Below, piece by piece: positions 37,574 through 47,565 of a stretch of DNA of 64,000 nt. The position numbers and the translations under genes were made by a program. Position 1 is the stretch's first letter, and the number at the start of each line of letters is the position of its first letter. Source of the DNA: Sulfomarinibacter sp963733915 (lineage in GTDB: Bacteria > Acidobacteriota > Thermoanaerobaculia > Thermoanaerobaculales > Sulfomarinibacteraceae); assembly GCA_963733915.1 (NCBI GenBank), contig CAVTEP010000001.1:1-64000 (forward strand), read 5' to 3'. The notes below the pieces were generated by a model. It saw only the letters and a list, made by a program, of their open reading frames with translations. It searched no databases and was not told the origin of the DNA.

Positions 37574-37867
37574 CTTGCCAGTCGCGATGCTCTCGCCTCG
37601 CCCCCGACCCCCGCACACCCACCCTCAGAAATCCACGTCGGCCACCACCCGACCCTCCTCCCGCCGCAGATTTCTGAGGGGCAGGAGTGGTTTTTGACCT
37701 CGCGCCGGTGCTTCTTTCCGTTATTCAATGGCAAAGCTCAGCCCTTTGTGACTTCTTTGTGTCCTTGGTGTCTTCGTGGTTTTCGGGAGGGTGGTTGCAG
37801 AGCTATTTCTTGCCAAGTCTCGAGCCTCAAGCCTTAGGCGCCGTGCCGCCGGTGGGTGGGTGTGTGG
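37574..37867. other. Intergenic region with CTTTGTG-type repeats
   Basis: Non-coding. Includes an inverted pair CCTCAGAAATC (37623-37633) / GATTTCTGAGG (37669-37679) and, at about 37737-37790, CTTTGTGACTTCTTTGTG tracts like those at 30.2 kb. No gene supported. Confidence 0.4.
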
Positions 37868-37960
37868 AAACTGAAAACTCAAAACTGAAAACTCAAAACT
37901 CAAAACTGATTCGGGAGGGCGGGCGGCATTCCTCATTCCTCATTCCTAATTCCTAATTCC
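37868..37960. repeat. Mixed heptamer arrays at the glpD 3' end
   Basis: AAAACTC/AAAACTG units at 37868-37908 are followed by CCTCATT/CCTAATT units at 37928-37960. The latter overlap the end of glpD: its last residues (IRN) and TAG stop are written by the repeat. Confidence 0.8.
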
Positions 37961-39568
37961 CCCCACCGTCCACGCCTCGAGCGCGTGCTGGAACTGCTCC
38001 CGCTCGCGCTGCCAGTCTCTGAAGCTCCAGCCGAGCTCGCGGCGCAGGATCGGGCGCAGCTGGGGTAGGATCTCGACCGCGGTGGTGGGCTCCCACATGC
38101 CGAGACGCACCCGCCGCAGGAGCAGGTCCTCGAGGTGGAGGACCGCGCCCCAGCGGCAGTGGGCGCGGACCTCGGCCGCACTGAGGTCGAGACCCGCCCG
38201 CACCGGCCTCAGCTCCGAGCGGCCGCGCGCGAGCTCGACCGCGCTCGACGCCAGGGCGCCGAGCCGGCGGGTCATCGCCGAGGCCACGGCCGGTTCGAGG
38301 CCATGTGCGTCCACGAGCCTCGAGGCGAGGTCGCGGGGCGCGAGACCGGCCAGCGGCGTGCCCTTGGTCAAACAGCGCCCGGCCCTGCTCGCGATGCCCT
38401 CCGGCAGGCGCTCGATGGCGGCGTCGACCGCCTCCTCGGCGGTCGAACGCCAGGTGGTGAGCTTGCCGCCGGATACGGAGAGGACCCCGTTCTCCTCCCA
38501 GATGTCCTCCTCGCGGCTGGCTTCGGAGGGATCGTCGGCATGGATGTCGAGGATCGGCCGCAGGCCAGCAAAGGTGGCGACGATTTTCGTGCGGTCGATA
38601 CCGCGGCCCGGGAAAGCGGTCTGGGCGCCGCGCAGCAGGTACTCGACCTCGGCCCCGGTTGGCCGTGGGTCATCGAGATCGCCGTCGTGGAAGAGATCGG
38701 TGGTGCCGAGGAGTACGCCCTCGGGGTGGGGAATCAGAAACACCGGCCGGCCGTCGTCGGGTGAGGGCAGCGACACCGCGACTGTGATGGGCACGAGGTC
38801 CGTCGGCAGGATGATGTGGATGCCGCGCGATGGCCGCACCCGGTGTCCCTTGAGCCCGAGACGCCCGCGCACCTCGTCGGTCCACACCCCGCTGGCGTTG
38901 ACCATGACCCGGGCCTCGACGCGGTGGCTCTGGCCCGAGAGGAGGTCGTGAAGCACCAATCCGGCGGCTCGCCCGGCCGCGTCTCGAATCGCCGTCACCG
39001 CCTCGCAGCGGGTCAGCACGGCGGCGCCAAAGGCGTGGGCGGTGGCGGCCACCGCCAGCGTCAGACGAGCGTCGTCGGCCATCGCGTCGGTGTAGGCGAG
39101 GACCCGGTCGAGGCCCTCGGCGGGGAGGCCCGGGACCAGCTCGTGAACCTCATTGGTGCTGAGGTGGGTGTGCTTCTCGGGTCTCGCGGTCAGCCGGTCA
39201 TACATCCAGAGCCCGAGATCGATCTGCCAGCCAGGTGTGCGGTCACCGTGTGAGGCGGGGTAGAGGAAACGGATGGGGTGCACGAGGTGCGGGCTCAGCG
39301 CCAACATCCGGTCGCGCTCGCGGCAGGCGAGGCGGGTGATCCGGAACTGCATCTGTTTGAGGTAGCGAAGTCCGCCGTGGATCAGCTTTGACGACCGCGA
39401 CGAGGTGCCCGAGGCGATGTCGCCGCGCTCCACGAGCAACACGCTGAGACCGCGCTGGGCGGCGTCGAGGGCAACGCCGCAGCCGGTGACGCCACCGCCC
39501 ACCACCACCAGATCGAAGGTGTCATCGAGAGCTGCGAGTGCGGCGTCGCGCCAACCCGGGTGAAACAT
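37946..39568 (-). CDS. glpD: Glycerol-3-phosphate dehydrogenase, FAD-dependent
   Basis: 540 residues from the ATG at 39568 (TGATG overlap with the upstream gene). The N-terminal FAD Rossmann motif is DLVVVGGGVTGCGVALDAA near residue 20, then SSRSSKLIHGGLRYL, the family signature around the flavin. ASGVWTDEVRG, RPSRGIHIILP and KIVATFAGLRPIL follow, with the ISGGK-type loop VSGGKLTTWR and the C-terminal DAO_C domain (LTKGTPLAGL ... AEVRAHCRWGAVLHLEDLLLRR). It oxidises glycerol-3-phosphate to DHAP at the membrane and passes electrons to quinone. Cotranscribed with an alkyl-DHAP-synthase-like flavoprotein, which would use DHAP derivatives. Confidence 0.93.
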   Translation of the reverse strand: MFHPGWRDAALAALDDTFDLVVVGGGVTGCGVALDAAQRGLSVLLVERGDIASGTSSRSSKLIHGGLRYLKQMQFRITRLACRERDRMLALSPHLVHPIRFLYPASHGDRTPGWQIDLGLWMYDRLTARPEKHTHLSTNEVHELVPGLPAEGLDRVLAYTDAMADDARLTLAVAATAHAFGAAVLTRCEAVTAIRDAAGRAAGLVLHDLLSGQSHRVEARVMVNASGVWTDEVRGRLGLKGHRVRPSRGIHIILPTDLVPITVAVSLPSPDDGRPVFLIPHPEGVLLGTTDLFHDGDLDDPRPTGAEVEYLLRGAQTAFPGRGIDRTKIVATFAGLRPILDIHADDPSEASREEDIWEENGVLSVSGGKLTTWRSTAEEAVDAAIERLPEGIASRAGRCLTKGTPLAGLAPRDLASRLVDAHGLEPAVASAMTRRLGALASSAVELARGRSELRPVRAGLDLSAAEVRAHCRWGAVLHLEDLLLRRVRLGMWEPTTAVEILPQLRPILRRELGWSFRDWQREREQFQHALEAWTVGGIRN

Positions 39569-41194
39569 CACTGCTCCAGGCGGTCCTCCGGTTCGAGGAG
39601 GACGTGCGGGTTCATGATACCGCCGGGATCGAGGCGCCGCGCCGTGGCGCCGATGAGGTCGATCCCGGTGTCGCCGATCTCCTGGGCGAGCCACGGAGCG
39701 TGCCACTGGCCGATGCCGTGGTGGTGGCTGAGGGTGGCGCCGGAGGCGACCAGGGCATGGTTGGCGGCTCGCTTGACGCGCGCCCAGCGGGAGATCGTGG
39801 CTTCCACCGACGACGCACAGCGGAAAAATAACGTGAAGTAGAGCGACGCGCCGTCACGATAGGGGTGCGATACGTGGCACAGCACCGCCACCCGCTCGCC
39901 GTCGTCGGCGAGGGCGTCGCCGACGGCGGACAGCATCGTCTCCCTGAGCTCGGCGACGCGCGACCACGTCGCGGCGGTCTCGAAGGTGTCAGTCGCGTAG
40001 CCGAGGTCGAGCAGCGACTCGCGCAGGTAGGGGTGACGGAATCGGTCGCGCAGCCAGTGGCGGCCGGGCCGGCGACCGAGTGAGACGCCGCGGTGCGACC
40101 GCAGCACATGGTGGGCGCTCCTGAGCCGGTTATCGACATCATGGTCTGCGGCGGCGGCGAAGAGCATCAGGCACGCGTCGTTGCCGATACCGCGCAGTCT
40201 CAGGTAGCGGTTGACCAGTCGGCGTCCAAGGGCTGGCGCCGAGACCCACCGCCATCGCGACCTCGGTTTCGGACGCATCCGAGAGGCGGATCATGGTCAA
40301 CGGCACGCCGGAGACCACGAGCTCCCGCACCGCTTCGAGGCCGCGTTCGAGGTTCGGAAGCAACGCGGCGTCCACGGCGGTCACCTGAGGCCGCGGGCGT
40401 ACCCGGAGCGTGATTTCGGTGATCACGCCGAAACGACCCTCCGAGCCCATCACGAATCGCCCGAGGTCGGGACCGGCGGCCGAGGCGGGTCGGGTCGGGA
40501 CCCGCAGTCGATCGCCGGGCCCGACAACCTCGAGCCCGGCGACCATGTCCTCGATGCGGCCGTATCCGAGGGACTCCTGGCCCGACGAGCGGGTTGCGAC
40601 CCAGCCACCGACGGTCGCCAGCTCCCACGACTGCGGGAAATGGCCGAGGGTGAGGCCGTGCTCGGCGAGTGCCGCCTCGACCGCCGGTCCGCGCGTGCCG
40701 GGCCCAAAGGTCGCGAGACCCGAACGCCGGTCGAGGGCCGTCAGCCCGCTGAGACGCACGAGGTCGAGGCTGAGGACGGGCGGATCGCCGGCGAGAACGT
40801 TGACGCCGCCGGTCACCGAGGTGCCGCCGCCCCAGGGGATGACTCGGAACTGGCGTTGTGCGCAGGCGCGGAGCACCGCCGCCACCTCTGCGGAGTTCTG
40901 CGGACGGCAAACCCCGTCGGGCAGGGCCGGGACCAGTCCGCCGCGAAGCCGGAGGACATCGGCCAATCCCTGACCGCGGGCGTGAGCGAGGCGGTCGAGC
41001 GGGTCGGACGAAACGGCGGCGGGCAGCGTGCCGAGGTCTGCGGCCCGCAGATCCGGGGGTGCGGCGGCGGTTTTCGGGGCGGGGTGCCCGGGGTCGCCGA
41101 TGCGAGCTGCCAGCCAACTCAGGAGTTGGCCGGAGGGCGTATAGCTCAGGCCCTCGAAACCCCAGCCTCCAAGCCGTCGTTTGGGTTGGGCCAT
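39568..41194 (-). CDS. Alkyldihydroxyacetonephosphate synthase-like flavoprotein, frameshifted
   Basis: About 541 residues after correcting one extra C near 40232. Starts RRLGGWGFEGLSYTPSG, as AGPS-type proteins do. The FAD_binding_4 domain has CRPQNSAEVAAVLRACAQ, VIPWGGGTSVTGGV and LGHFPQSWELATVGGWVATRSSGQESLGYGRIED (quoted in parts). After the slip the frame continues LGRRLVNRYLRLRGIGND and ends with the AGPS hallmark LSHHHGIGQWHAPWL and LDPGGIMNPHVLL. AGPS swaps the acyl chain of acyl-DHAP for a fatty alcohol, the ether-bond step. Its neighbour glpD makes DHAP. The family also holds enzymes of unknown reaction, so ether-lipid synthesis is inferred. As read, translation would stop early at 40139. 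Confidence 0.85.
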
Positions 41195-41202
41195 CGCCGC
41201 CA

Positions 41203-41214
41203 GTATACGTATAC
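41203..41214. promoter_or_regulatory. Perfect palindrome in a divergent promoter region
   Basis: GTATACGTATAC is fully self-complementary and lies 9 bases before the AGPS-like start and about 30 before the M41-like start. It could be an operator or part of a -10 region (TATACG). Confidence 0.35.
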
Positions 41215-41244
41215 CGGCTGACCGCGGTGGGGTACCATCTGGCG

Positions 41245-41758
41245 ATGGCAGGACGCGTCGCGAATTCTGGATCCGCATCCGCCGGCGGCGAGGCGGCTCA
41301 CCGCCTATCACGAGGCGGGTCACGCGGTCATGGCCCAGCTCTGCGGCCGCCAGATCACCGAGGTCGAAATCGTCGGCGACCGCGAGCACACCGGCAGCGT
41401 GCAGTCGCTCGCCTTTCCTCCGGACCCCGCCGAAGGACTGCCGCCGTCAGCGGTGGCGGACGATCTCGAACGCCAGCTCAAGTGCGTGCTCGCCGGTACC
41501 GTGGCCGAGGCGATGGTCTCGGGCCGCGACGGCTGGGATGAAACGAGCGGGGACCTCGATCTCGCGGTCCGTCTGGCGATGCAGCTGGTCGACGACTGCG
41601 AGAAGGTTCTGCCGCTCCTCGAGAAACTCCGGCATGAGGTCGAACGGGACCTGCGAAGCCATTGGCCGGCGGTCGAGTCGCTTGCCGACGAGCTTCTCGA
41701 CCGAAAGTCGTTGTCCGGCTCCGAGGTGCGCCGGCTGCTGACTCCGTTTCTGCCCTGA
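41245..41758 (+). CDS. Stand-alone M41-type zinc peptidase, frameshifted
   Basis: About 170 residues if one extra A near 41262 is removed; this joins MAGRVA at ATG 41245 to ILDPHPPAARRLTAYHEAGH. The zinc motif HEAGH lies in YHEAGHAVMAQLCGRQ, the same context as the protease domain of FtsH (family M41). A downstream GDLDLAVRLAMQLVD helix resembles the FtsH segment that carries the third metal ligand (Asp) region. No AAA module, no membrane helix. Free-standing M41-like proteins are seen in scattered genomes, function unknown. Divergent from the AGPS-like gene, and 129 bases before the creD start. Confidence 0.68.
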
Positions 41759-41887
41759 GCCTCGGTTCACGCCGCACCCGGTGGCCGGGGATTTCCTTCT
41801 TTCGCCCGGGCCATGCCGCACCGATGCCTCCGTCTCGCCACCGCTGGGGTCTCTGATGGTGATGAAGACATCATCCTGGAGGTCATC

Positions 41888-43216
41888 ATGCGGTCCTTTT
41901 CCAACGCCACGATGCTCACCGCCAAGCTGGTCCTGATCGGCGTCCTGGGTTTCGCACTGTGGATTCCGACGTCGATCGTCGGTCTGCTCGTAAAGGAGCG
42001 CGCCGGCCGCCGGAATGAGGTGGTAGGAGAGGTTTCCGCCACCTGGGGTGGAGCCCAGGTCGTGGAGGGGCCGGTGCTGTCGGTTCCGGTTCGCTTGTGG
42101 GAAGAGGACGAGAAGGGGAGGCATTCCTGGCGAACGGGCTGGGTGCATCAGCTCCCGGAGGCGCTCGAGATTCGCGGCAGCCTCGAGCCCGAGATCCGCT
42201 ACCGTACGATCTACGAGGTTGTTCTTTTCCGCGGCACCATCGGCCTGCGCGGCAACTTTCCGCCGCTCGACCCTGCCCGGTGGGGGGTCCGATCGGAAGA
42301 CGTTCAGTGGGATCGCGCGGTGTTGACCTTTGGGGTGTCAGACCCCAAAGGTCTCCGCGAGGTGCCGCGGCTGGCGCTCGGCGGGGTGGTCTCGCCCCTC
42401 GAACCGGGGGCGGGTCGGGGCCCATTTGCCGACGGGCTCGGCGCGGCCGTGACCTTATCGCCGCCAGCCGATGGTAAAGGGGGGGCGGCGATTCCGTTCG
42501 ATCTCGAGGTGGCGCTCGCCGGAAGCGAGAGCCTGCATTTTCTGCCGATGGCGCGTGAGACCGTGGTCGAGCTGAGCGCTCCGTGGCCGCACCCGAGCTT
42601 TGAAGGAGCGTTTCTGCCCGATGAGCGAACCGTGACCGAGGATGGCTTCAAGGCCTCGTGGAGGGTCCTCTCGCTCAATCGCGAGGTTCCCCAACACTGG
42701 GCGTCAGGCGACGACCCTGGCGACTGCCATGCCGCGAATCTGCGCGACTCATCGTTTGGAGTGAAGCTCCTCTTTCCAGTGGATGCCTACCAGCGGACGA
42801 TGCGCTCGGTCAAGTACTCGGTCCTTTTTTCCCTGCTCACTCTGCTCGGGTTCTTTGCGGTGGAGGTCGGCGCCGGTGCTTCGATCCACCCGGTGCAGTA
42901 TGGCGTGATCGGCTTTGCGCTGTGCCTGTTCTACACCTTGCTGCTGTCGTTGTCGGAGCTGATCGGCTTTGAGCCCGCATACCTGGTGGCGAGCGTCGTC
43001 ATCATCGTGCTGATTGCCGGCTATATCCACGGTATCGTCCGTCGTTTGACCCTCAGTGTTCTCTGTGCCGGGGTGATGGTTATCGTTTACGGGAGTCTCT
43101 TCGTCATGCTCCAGCTCGAGGAGCTGGCCCTGTTGATGGGCACCGTGTTGTTGCTGGTCCTGTGTGCGGTCGTGATGCTCCTCACCCGTCGTCTGAGCTG
43201 GAAACACGAAGGCTGA
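41888..43216 (+). CDS. creD: CreD-family inner-membrane protein
   Basis: 442 residues from ATG 41888, with GGAGG five bases upstream. Membrane helix near the N-terminus (LTAKLVLIGVLGFALWIPTS), a large periplasmic part (GAQVVEGPVLSVPV, WVHQLPEALEIRGSLEPEIR, RGTIGLRGNF, FDLEVALAGSESLHFLPMA), the signature SFGVKLLFPVDAYQRTMRSVKY, and 6 C-terminal helices starting YSVLFSLLTLLGFFAVEV. CreD (Cet) is linked to envelope stress and colicin tolerance in enterobacteria; molecular role unknown. No creBC two-component genes lie nearby. Confidence 0.88.
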   Translation: MRSFSNATMLTAKLVLIGVLGFALWIPTSIVGLLVKERAGRRNEVVGEVSATWGGAQVVEGPVLSVPVRLWEEDEKGRHSWRTGWVHQLPEALEIRGSLEPEIRYRTIYEVVLFRGTIGLRGNFPPLDPARWGVRSEDVQWDRAVLTFGVSDPKGLREVPRLALGGVVSPLEPGAGRGPFADGLGAAVTLSPPADGKGGAAIPFDLEVALAGSESLHFLPMARETVVELSAPWPHPSFEGAFLPDERTVTEDGFKASWRVLSLNREVPQHWASGDDPGDCHAANLRDSSFGVKLLFPVDAYQRTMRSVKYSVLFSLLTLLGFFAVEVGAGASIHPVQYGVIGFALCLFYTLLLSLSELIGFEPAYLVASVVIIVLIAGYIHGIVRRLTLSVLCAGVMVIVYGSLFVMLQLEELALLMGTVLLLVLCAVVMLLTRRLSWKHEG

Positions 43217-43225
43217 AAAAGCGCC

Positions 43226-44395
43226 TCAGCCGAGGGTTTCGGCGACGAAATCGAGCATCAACCGGACCCCTTCGGCGAAGACCTCCGGGGGCGGGAGGAG
43301 GCTCGCGACCAACCAACCCTCGTTTGGAAAACCGAAAAATCGACCCGGTTGGACGGCGACACCATGCCGCTCGAGCAGCTCCATGCACAAGCCCTCCTCG
43401 CCGACCACCGACGGCACCCGCAGGACCGCGCTCCAGCCACCGCCGACCGGTGCGACTGTCACCGCGGTGACGCCAGTGGCCAACCGGCGCAGACTTTCGA
43501 TGTTGGTACGGCAGCGGTCGGCGATAAAGCTCTGCAGCGGTGCGGCGGCTGCGATCAGCTTCGGCGCCGCCAGCGCGACCGGGGTGGAGACGGAGAGATA
43601 GCTGTCCGTGACGAAGTCGAGACCTTCGAGAACCCGCCCGACGAGGTACTCGGGGCCACCCACCACGATCCACGCCAGCTTGAGCTGCGGCAGGCCGAGG
43701 CTCTTGGAAAACCCCCCGAGGGTGCAGCAGAGGCAGCCGTCGACCTCCGCAAAAGAGCTCTCCGACCCCTGGCCGCCTTCGAGCGGAAAGGGCAGAAACA
43801 CCTCGTCGGCGATGAGGGCCCAGCTCCGCTCCCGGCACAGCTCGATCAGCCGGTCGCGGTCGCGGGGACGGATGAACGAACCGGTGGGATTGTTGGGGTG
43901 AACCACCACGACCGCCCTCGCCCGGTCGGGAGCGGTTTCGAGCGCCGGGAAGTCGGGGCGCCAGCCGCCGACGGGGTCGAGTGGATAGACGACCGGGCTG
44001 ACGCCTTCGAGACGGGCGAGGTGTTCAAAAAGTGGATAGGAAGGCGAAGGCACAAGGACGGCGTCGCCAGGATCGCACAGGAGGCGAAAGAGGTAACCGT
44101 AGGCCTCGCTGGTCGAGGCGGTGAGGACGATGCGTTCCGGGTCGAGCTCGACGTCCCAGCGCCTGTAGTCGGCGGCCACGGCCTGCCGGGCAACCAGCGA
44201 CCCGCGGGGGTCCGGCATGTAAACCAGGCCGCGGGAGTCGCCGAGAGCCCTGAGGAGGTCGGGCGGGTAGGGGAGATTGCAGAGGGTCGGGTTGCTGACG
44301 GTCAGGTCGAAGGGGACCCGGCCGAGCCTGTCCCGGACCACGGCCAGCGGGTTCGGACTGAGGTCCGACGGGACTCTGCGTGAACGAAACGCCAT
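43226..44395 (-). CDS. PLP-dependent aminotransferase, class I/II
   Basis: 389 residues. Fold-type I motifs are LTVSNPTLCNLPYP at the start, LTASTSEAYGYLFRLLCDPG (cofactor phosphate region), VVVVHPNNPTGSFI (substrate/PLP Asn), LIADEVFLPF (Asp pairing with the pyridine N) and the Schiff-base Lys in TLGGFSKSLGLPQLKLAWIV. The C-terminus carries FFGFPNEGWLVASLL with the carboxylate-binding Arg position replaced by a non-Arg residue, so the substrate may not be a simple alpha-amino acid. Convergent with creD, whose stop lies only 9 bases away. Confidence 0.82.
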   Translation of the reverse strand: MAFRSRRVPSDLSPNPLAVVRDRLGRVPFDLTVSNPTLCNLPYPPDLLRALGDSRGLVYMPDPRGSLVARQAVAADYRRWDVELDPERIVLTASTSEAYGYLFRLLCDPGDAVLVPSPSYPLFEHLARLEGVSPVVYPLDPVGGWRPDFPALETAPDRARAVVVVHPNNPTGSFIRPRDRDRLIELCRERSWALIADEVFLPFPLEGGQGSESSFAEVDGCLCCTLGGFSKSLGLPQLKLAWIVVGGPEYLVGRVLEGLDFVTDSYLSVSTPVALAAPKLIAAAAPLQSFIADRCRTNIESLRRLATGVTAVTVAPVGGGWSAVLRVPSVVGEEGLCMELLERHGVAVQPGRFFGFPNEGWLVASLLPPPEVFAEGVRLMLDFVAETLG

Positions 44396-44559
44396 TCATT
44401 CATTGTACTGTCTGCTAACCCACCATCACCGATGCTCGATTCTGGATGCTCGATCCGACAACCCGCACGGAGAAACCGCAGATGACGCCGACTGACGGAG
44501 ATATTGACGATTTCCCGTCAGGCATGTGGAGACGGGCCGGGGACGGATAGAATCACAGG
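44396..44559. promoter_or_regulatory. Divergent promoter region
   Basis: Contains the direct repeat GATGCTCGATTCTG/GATGCTCGATCC near 44432-44457 and a TAGAAT -10-like box at 44548-44553 just before the GTG of the lactate-dehydrogenase-type gene. No -35 box of quality is seen. Confidence 0.3.
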
Positions 44560-47394
44560 GTGCCAGATCTGACCGGTCCGCAGAAGAGAGCCCTCGAAGC
44601 CTCCGGCTGCGAGCTGCGAACGGATCGGCTCACCCGCTGCCTGTATGCCGTCGATGCGTCGATCTACCGGATCGAGCCGGCGGCGGTAGCGTTTCCCCGC
44701 TCCGCGTCCGACGCGGCGAAGCTCCTAAGGGCGGCGGCGGACAGCGGTGTCGAGATGACGCCGCGCGGCGCCGGCACCGGGCTTGCGGGCGGGGCGCTCG
44801 GGAGCGGCCTGGTGGTCGATCTCGCGCGCCACAACCGGCGCATCTCCAAGCTCGACCTCGAGCGCGGCACGGTGCGGGTCGGCGCGGGGGTCGTGCTCGA
44901 TCGGCTCAACGCGCAGCTCGCGCCGCACGGGCGTTGGTTTGGTCCGGACGTCGCGACCTCGTCGCGCGCCACCCTCGGCGGCATGATCGCCAACAACTCG
45001 TCCGGCGCCCACGCGCCGGTCTACGGCACCACGGCGGACCACGTGGTGGCGCTGGAGGTGGTGCTGGCCGACGGCACGGTCGCCGTCGTCGGCGCCGGGG
45101 AGGATGGCCTGCCCGGGCTCCGCGACGCCGCGTGCCAGGTGGTCGAGGAGTGTGCCGACGCGATCGCCGGGCGGATGCCGGCGGGGTTGGTCAAGCGCTG
45201 GCCCGGCTACGGCTTCGACCGTGCGCTGCGGGCGCCCGGCGACCTCACGCAGCTGGTGGCGGGCAGCGAGGGGACGCTCGCGGCGGTCGTCTCGGCGGTG
45301 CTCAAGGTGGTGCCGCGGCCGCAGCGCCGGACCCTCGGCGTGCTCTTCTTCGACACGGTGGAGGAGGCGTTACAGGCGACGGTGGAGCTCGGCGACATCG
45401 GCGCCGCCGCCATCGAACATCTCGACCGCGCCGTCTTCGACCAGACCCGGGGCCAACGGGCCTTTGCCGCGGCGCGCGATTTGCTCCGGCTCGACGATCG
45501 GCCGTGCGGCGCGATGTTGCTGGTGGAGTTCTTCGACGACGACGGCGACCGGCTGGCCGCGCTCGAACGGCTGGGCCTGGGCCAGCGAACGCAGCTCTTC
45601 GCCGCTCCTTCCGACCAGGAGCTGGTATGGAGCCTGCGTCGCGCCGGCCTGTCGCTGCTCACCAGCCGCGCCGGCGCCGCCAAGCCGGTGTCGGGGCTCG
45701 AGGACGTGTGCGTGCTGCCCGGGCGGCTGCCGGCGTACGCGGCCGGGCTGCGCGAGATCCTCGAGCCGCTCGGCCTCGAGGCGTCGTTCTACGGCCACGC
45801 CGCCTCCGGCGAGCTGCACGTGCGGCCGATCCTCGACCTCCACCGAACCGACGACATCGAAAAGCTGCGGACGGTGGCGGACCAGGTGTCCGATCTGTGC
45901 CGTCAGTTCGGCGGTTCGGTGGCGGCCGAGCACGGCGCCGGGGTGGCGCGCACCGAGTACCTCGATGAGCACCTGGGGCCCGAGCTCGCGGCGGCGAGCC
46001 GCCGCCTCAAGACCCTCTTCGATCCGCGTGGCGTCATGAACCCGGGCAAGGTCGTCGACGACGGTCGCTTCAGAATCGACCGCGACCTCCGGCTCGGCCC
46101 CGGCTCCGATATCGTGTTGCCGTTTGCGCCGGCGTTTGCGTGGGTCGGCCGTGACGATGGTCTTGTCGCCAACCTCGAGCAGTGCAACGGCTGCGGGGGC
46201 TGCCGCAAGGAATCGCCGACCATGTGCCCGACCTTTGTCGCCACCGGCGACGAGGCGCAGTCGACGAGGGGGCGCGCGAACATCATCCGCGCCGCGCTCG
46301 AGGGCCGTTTTGCCGGTCGCGACGGCGGTTGCCGCTGCCGAGCTCGTCGAGGTGCTCGGTACCTGTCTTGCCTGCAAGGCGTGCGTCACCGAGTGCCCGT
46401 CCAACGTCGATCTGGCGCGGCTCAAGACCGAACTCCGGTGGGCTCACCACCGCGAACAGGGCGTGCCGCTGAGCGACCGGTTGATTGTCTCGGCCGATCG
46501 TCTCGGCCGCCTCGGCAGCGCGATGCCGTGGCTCGCCAATACTCTGATTGGCAGCCGCGCCGTGCGCCGGTTGCTGACGGTGGCGGTTGGTCTTGACGTC
46601 GAGGCCCCGATTCCAGGATTTGCGCGGCAGCGTTTTGACCGCTGGTTCCGACGGCGATCGGCTGCGGGCGACGGCCGCCGCGGCCGCGTGATCCTCTGGG
46701 ACGACACCTGGGTGCGCTACCACGAGCCGGAGGTGGGCCGCGCTGCGGTGGCCGTGCTCGAGGCCGCGGGTTTCGAGGTCGGCCTGGTCGCGGGCCGGGT
46801 GTGTTGCGGCCGTCCGGCGGCCAGCCGGGGCGTGCTCGACGAGGTGCGCCGCGCCGCGGTCCACAACATCGGGCTCTTGCGCGGGTCGGTCGAGCCCGTC
46901 GTGTTTCTGGAGCCCTCGTGCTGGTCGATGTTCGTCGACGAGTACCGGCAGCTCGGGATCGCCGGCGCCGACGAGGTGGCGGCGCGGGCGGTGCTCTTCG
47001 AGGACTTCGTGGCCGACCTGCTCGATCGCGATCCGGATGCGCTGCCTGTTTCGGGGCCGGTGGGGCCGGTTGCCGTCCACGGCCACTGCCACGCAAAAGC
47101 GCTGGCCGATGCGCGGCGGGTCGTGAGTCTGCTCGGGCGGCTGCCGGGCGCCTCGCCGCGCTGGCTCGAGACCGGCTGCTGTGGGATGGCCGGCGCCTTC
47201 GGAATGCTCGCGGAGCACCGTGAGCTGTCTCGAAGGTGGCGGAGCCGCTGCGGCGCGCCGTCGAGAGCCTGCCGGCCGGGACCGCGCTGGTGGCTTCGGG
47301 CACCAGCTGCCGCCACCAGATCGCCGACCTCACCGCGGCCCGCCCACTCCACCTTGCCGAGTTCCTCGCCGGCTGCCTCGACGAATCAGTGTGA
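44560..47394 (+). CDS. FAD/Fe-S D-lactate dehydrogenase-type fusion, two frameshifts
   Basis: About 944 residues once two slips are corrected: one extra G near 46321 and one missing base near 47231. The FAD_binding_4 part has PRGAGTGLAGGALGSGLVVD, DVATSSRATLGGMIANNSSG and VAGSEGTLAAVVSAVLKVVP; the oxidase C-terminus is GGSVAAEHGAGVARTEYL and LFDPRGVMNPGKVVDD. A ferredoxin part follows with CNGCGGCRKESPTMCP and CLACKACVTECPSNVDLARL, then two CCG-type domains (VCCGRPAASRG, ETGCCGMAGAFG). This one-chain layout matches D-lactate or 2-hydroxyacid dehydrogenases feeding quinones. The two lesions leave conserved protein on both sides, so sequence error is likely. Confidence 0.85.
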
Positions 47395-47565
47395 TCGACT
47401 CGTGCGGTCGCATTGACACAATATTGACGAGGATCCGCGAACCCAATCGGCCGTGGTCACGTTTGAAGGGTTGGACATGGCCCGACCGGCTGCGTCCAAG
47501 GAGCTGATTGGCACCACCGGAGAGCCGCTCCGGCTACAATCGGTGGGACGCCGACGGGAGGACTG

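Noticed and set aside
44526..45968. 480-codon plus-strand frame overlapping the FAD/Fe-S fusion
   Set aside because: Low-complexity Arg/Ala/Gly translation of another frame; the FAD motifs are in the 44560 frame.
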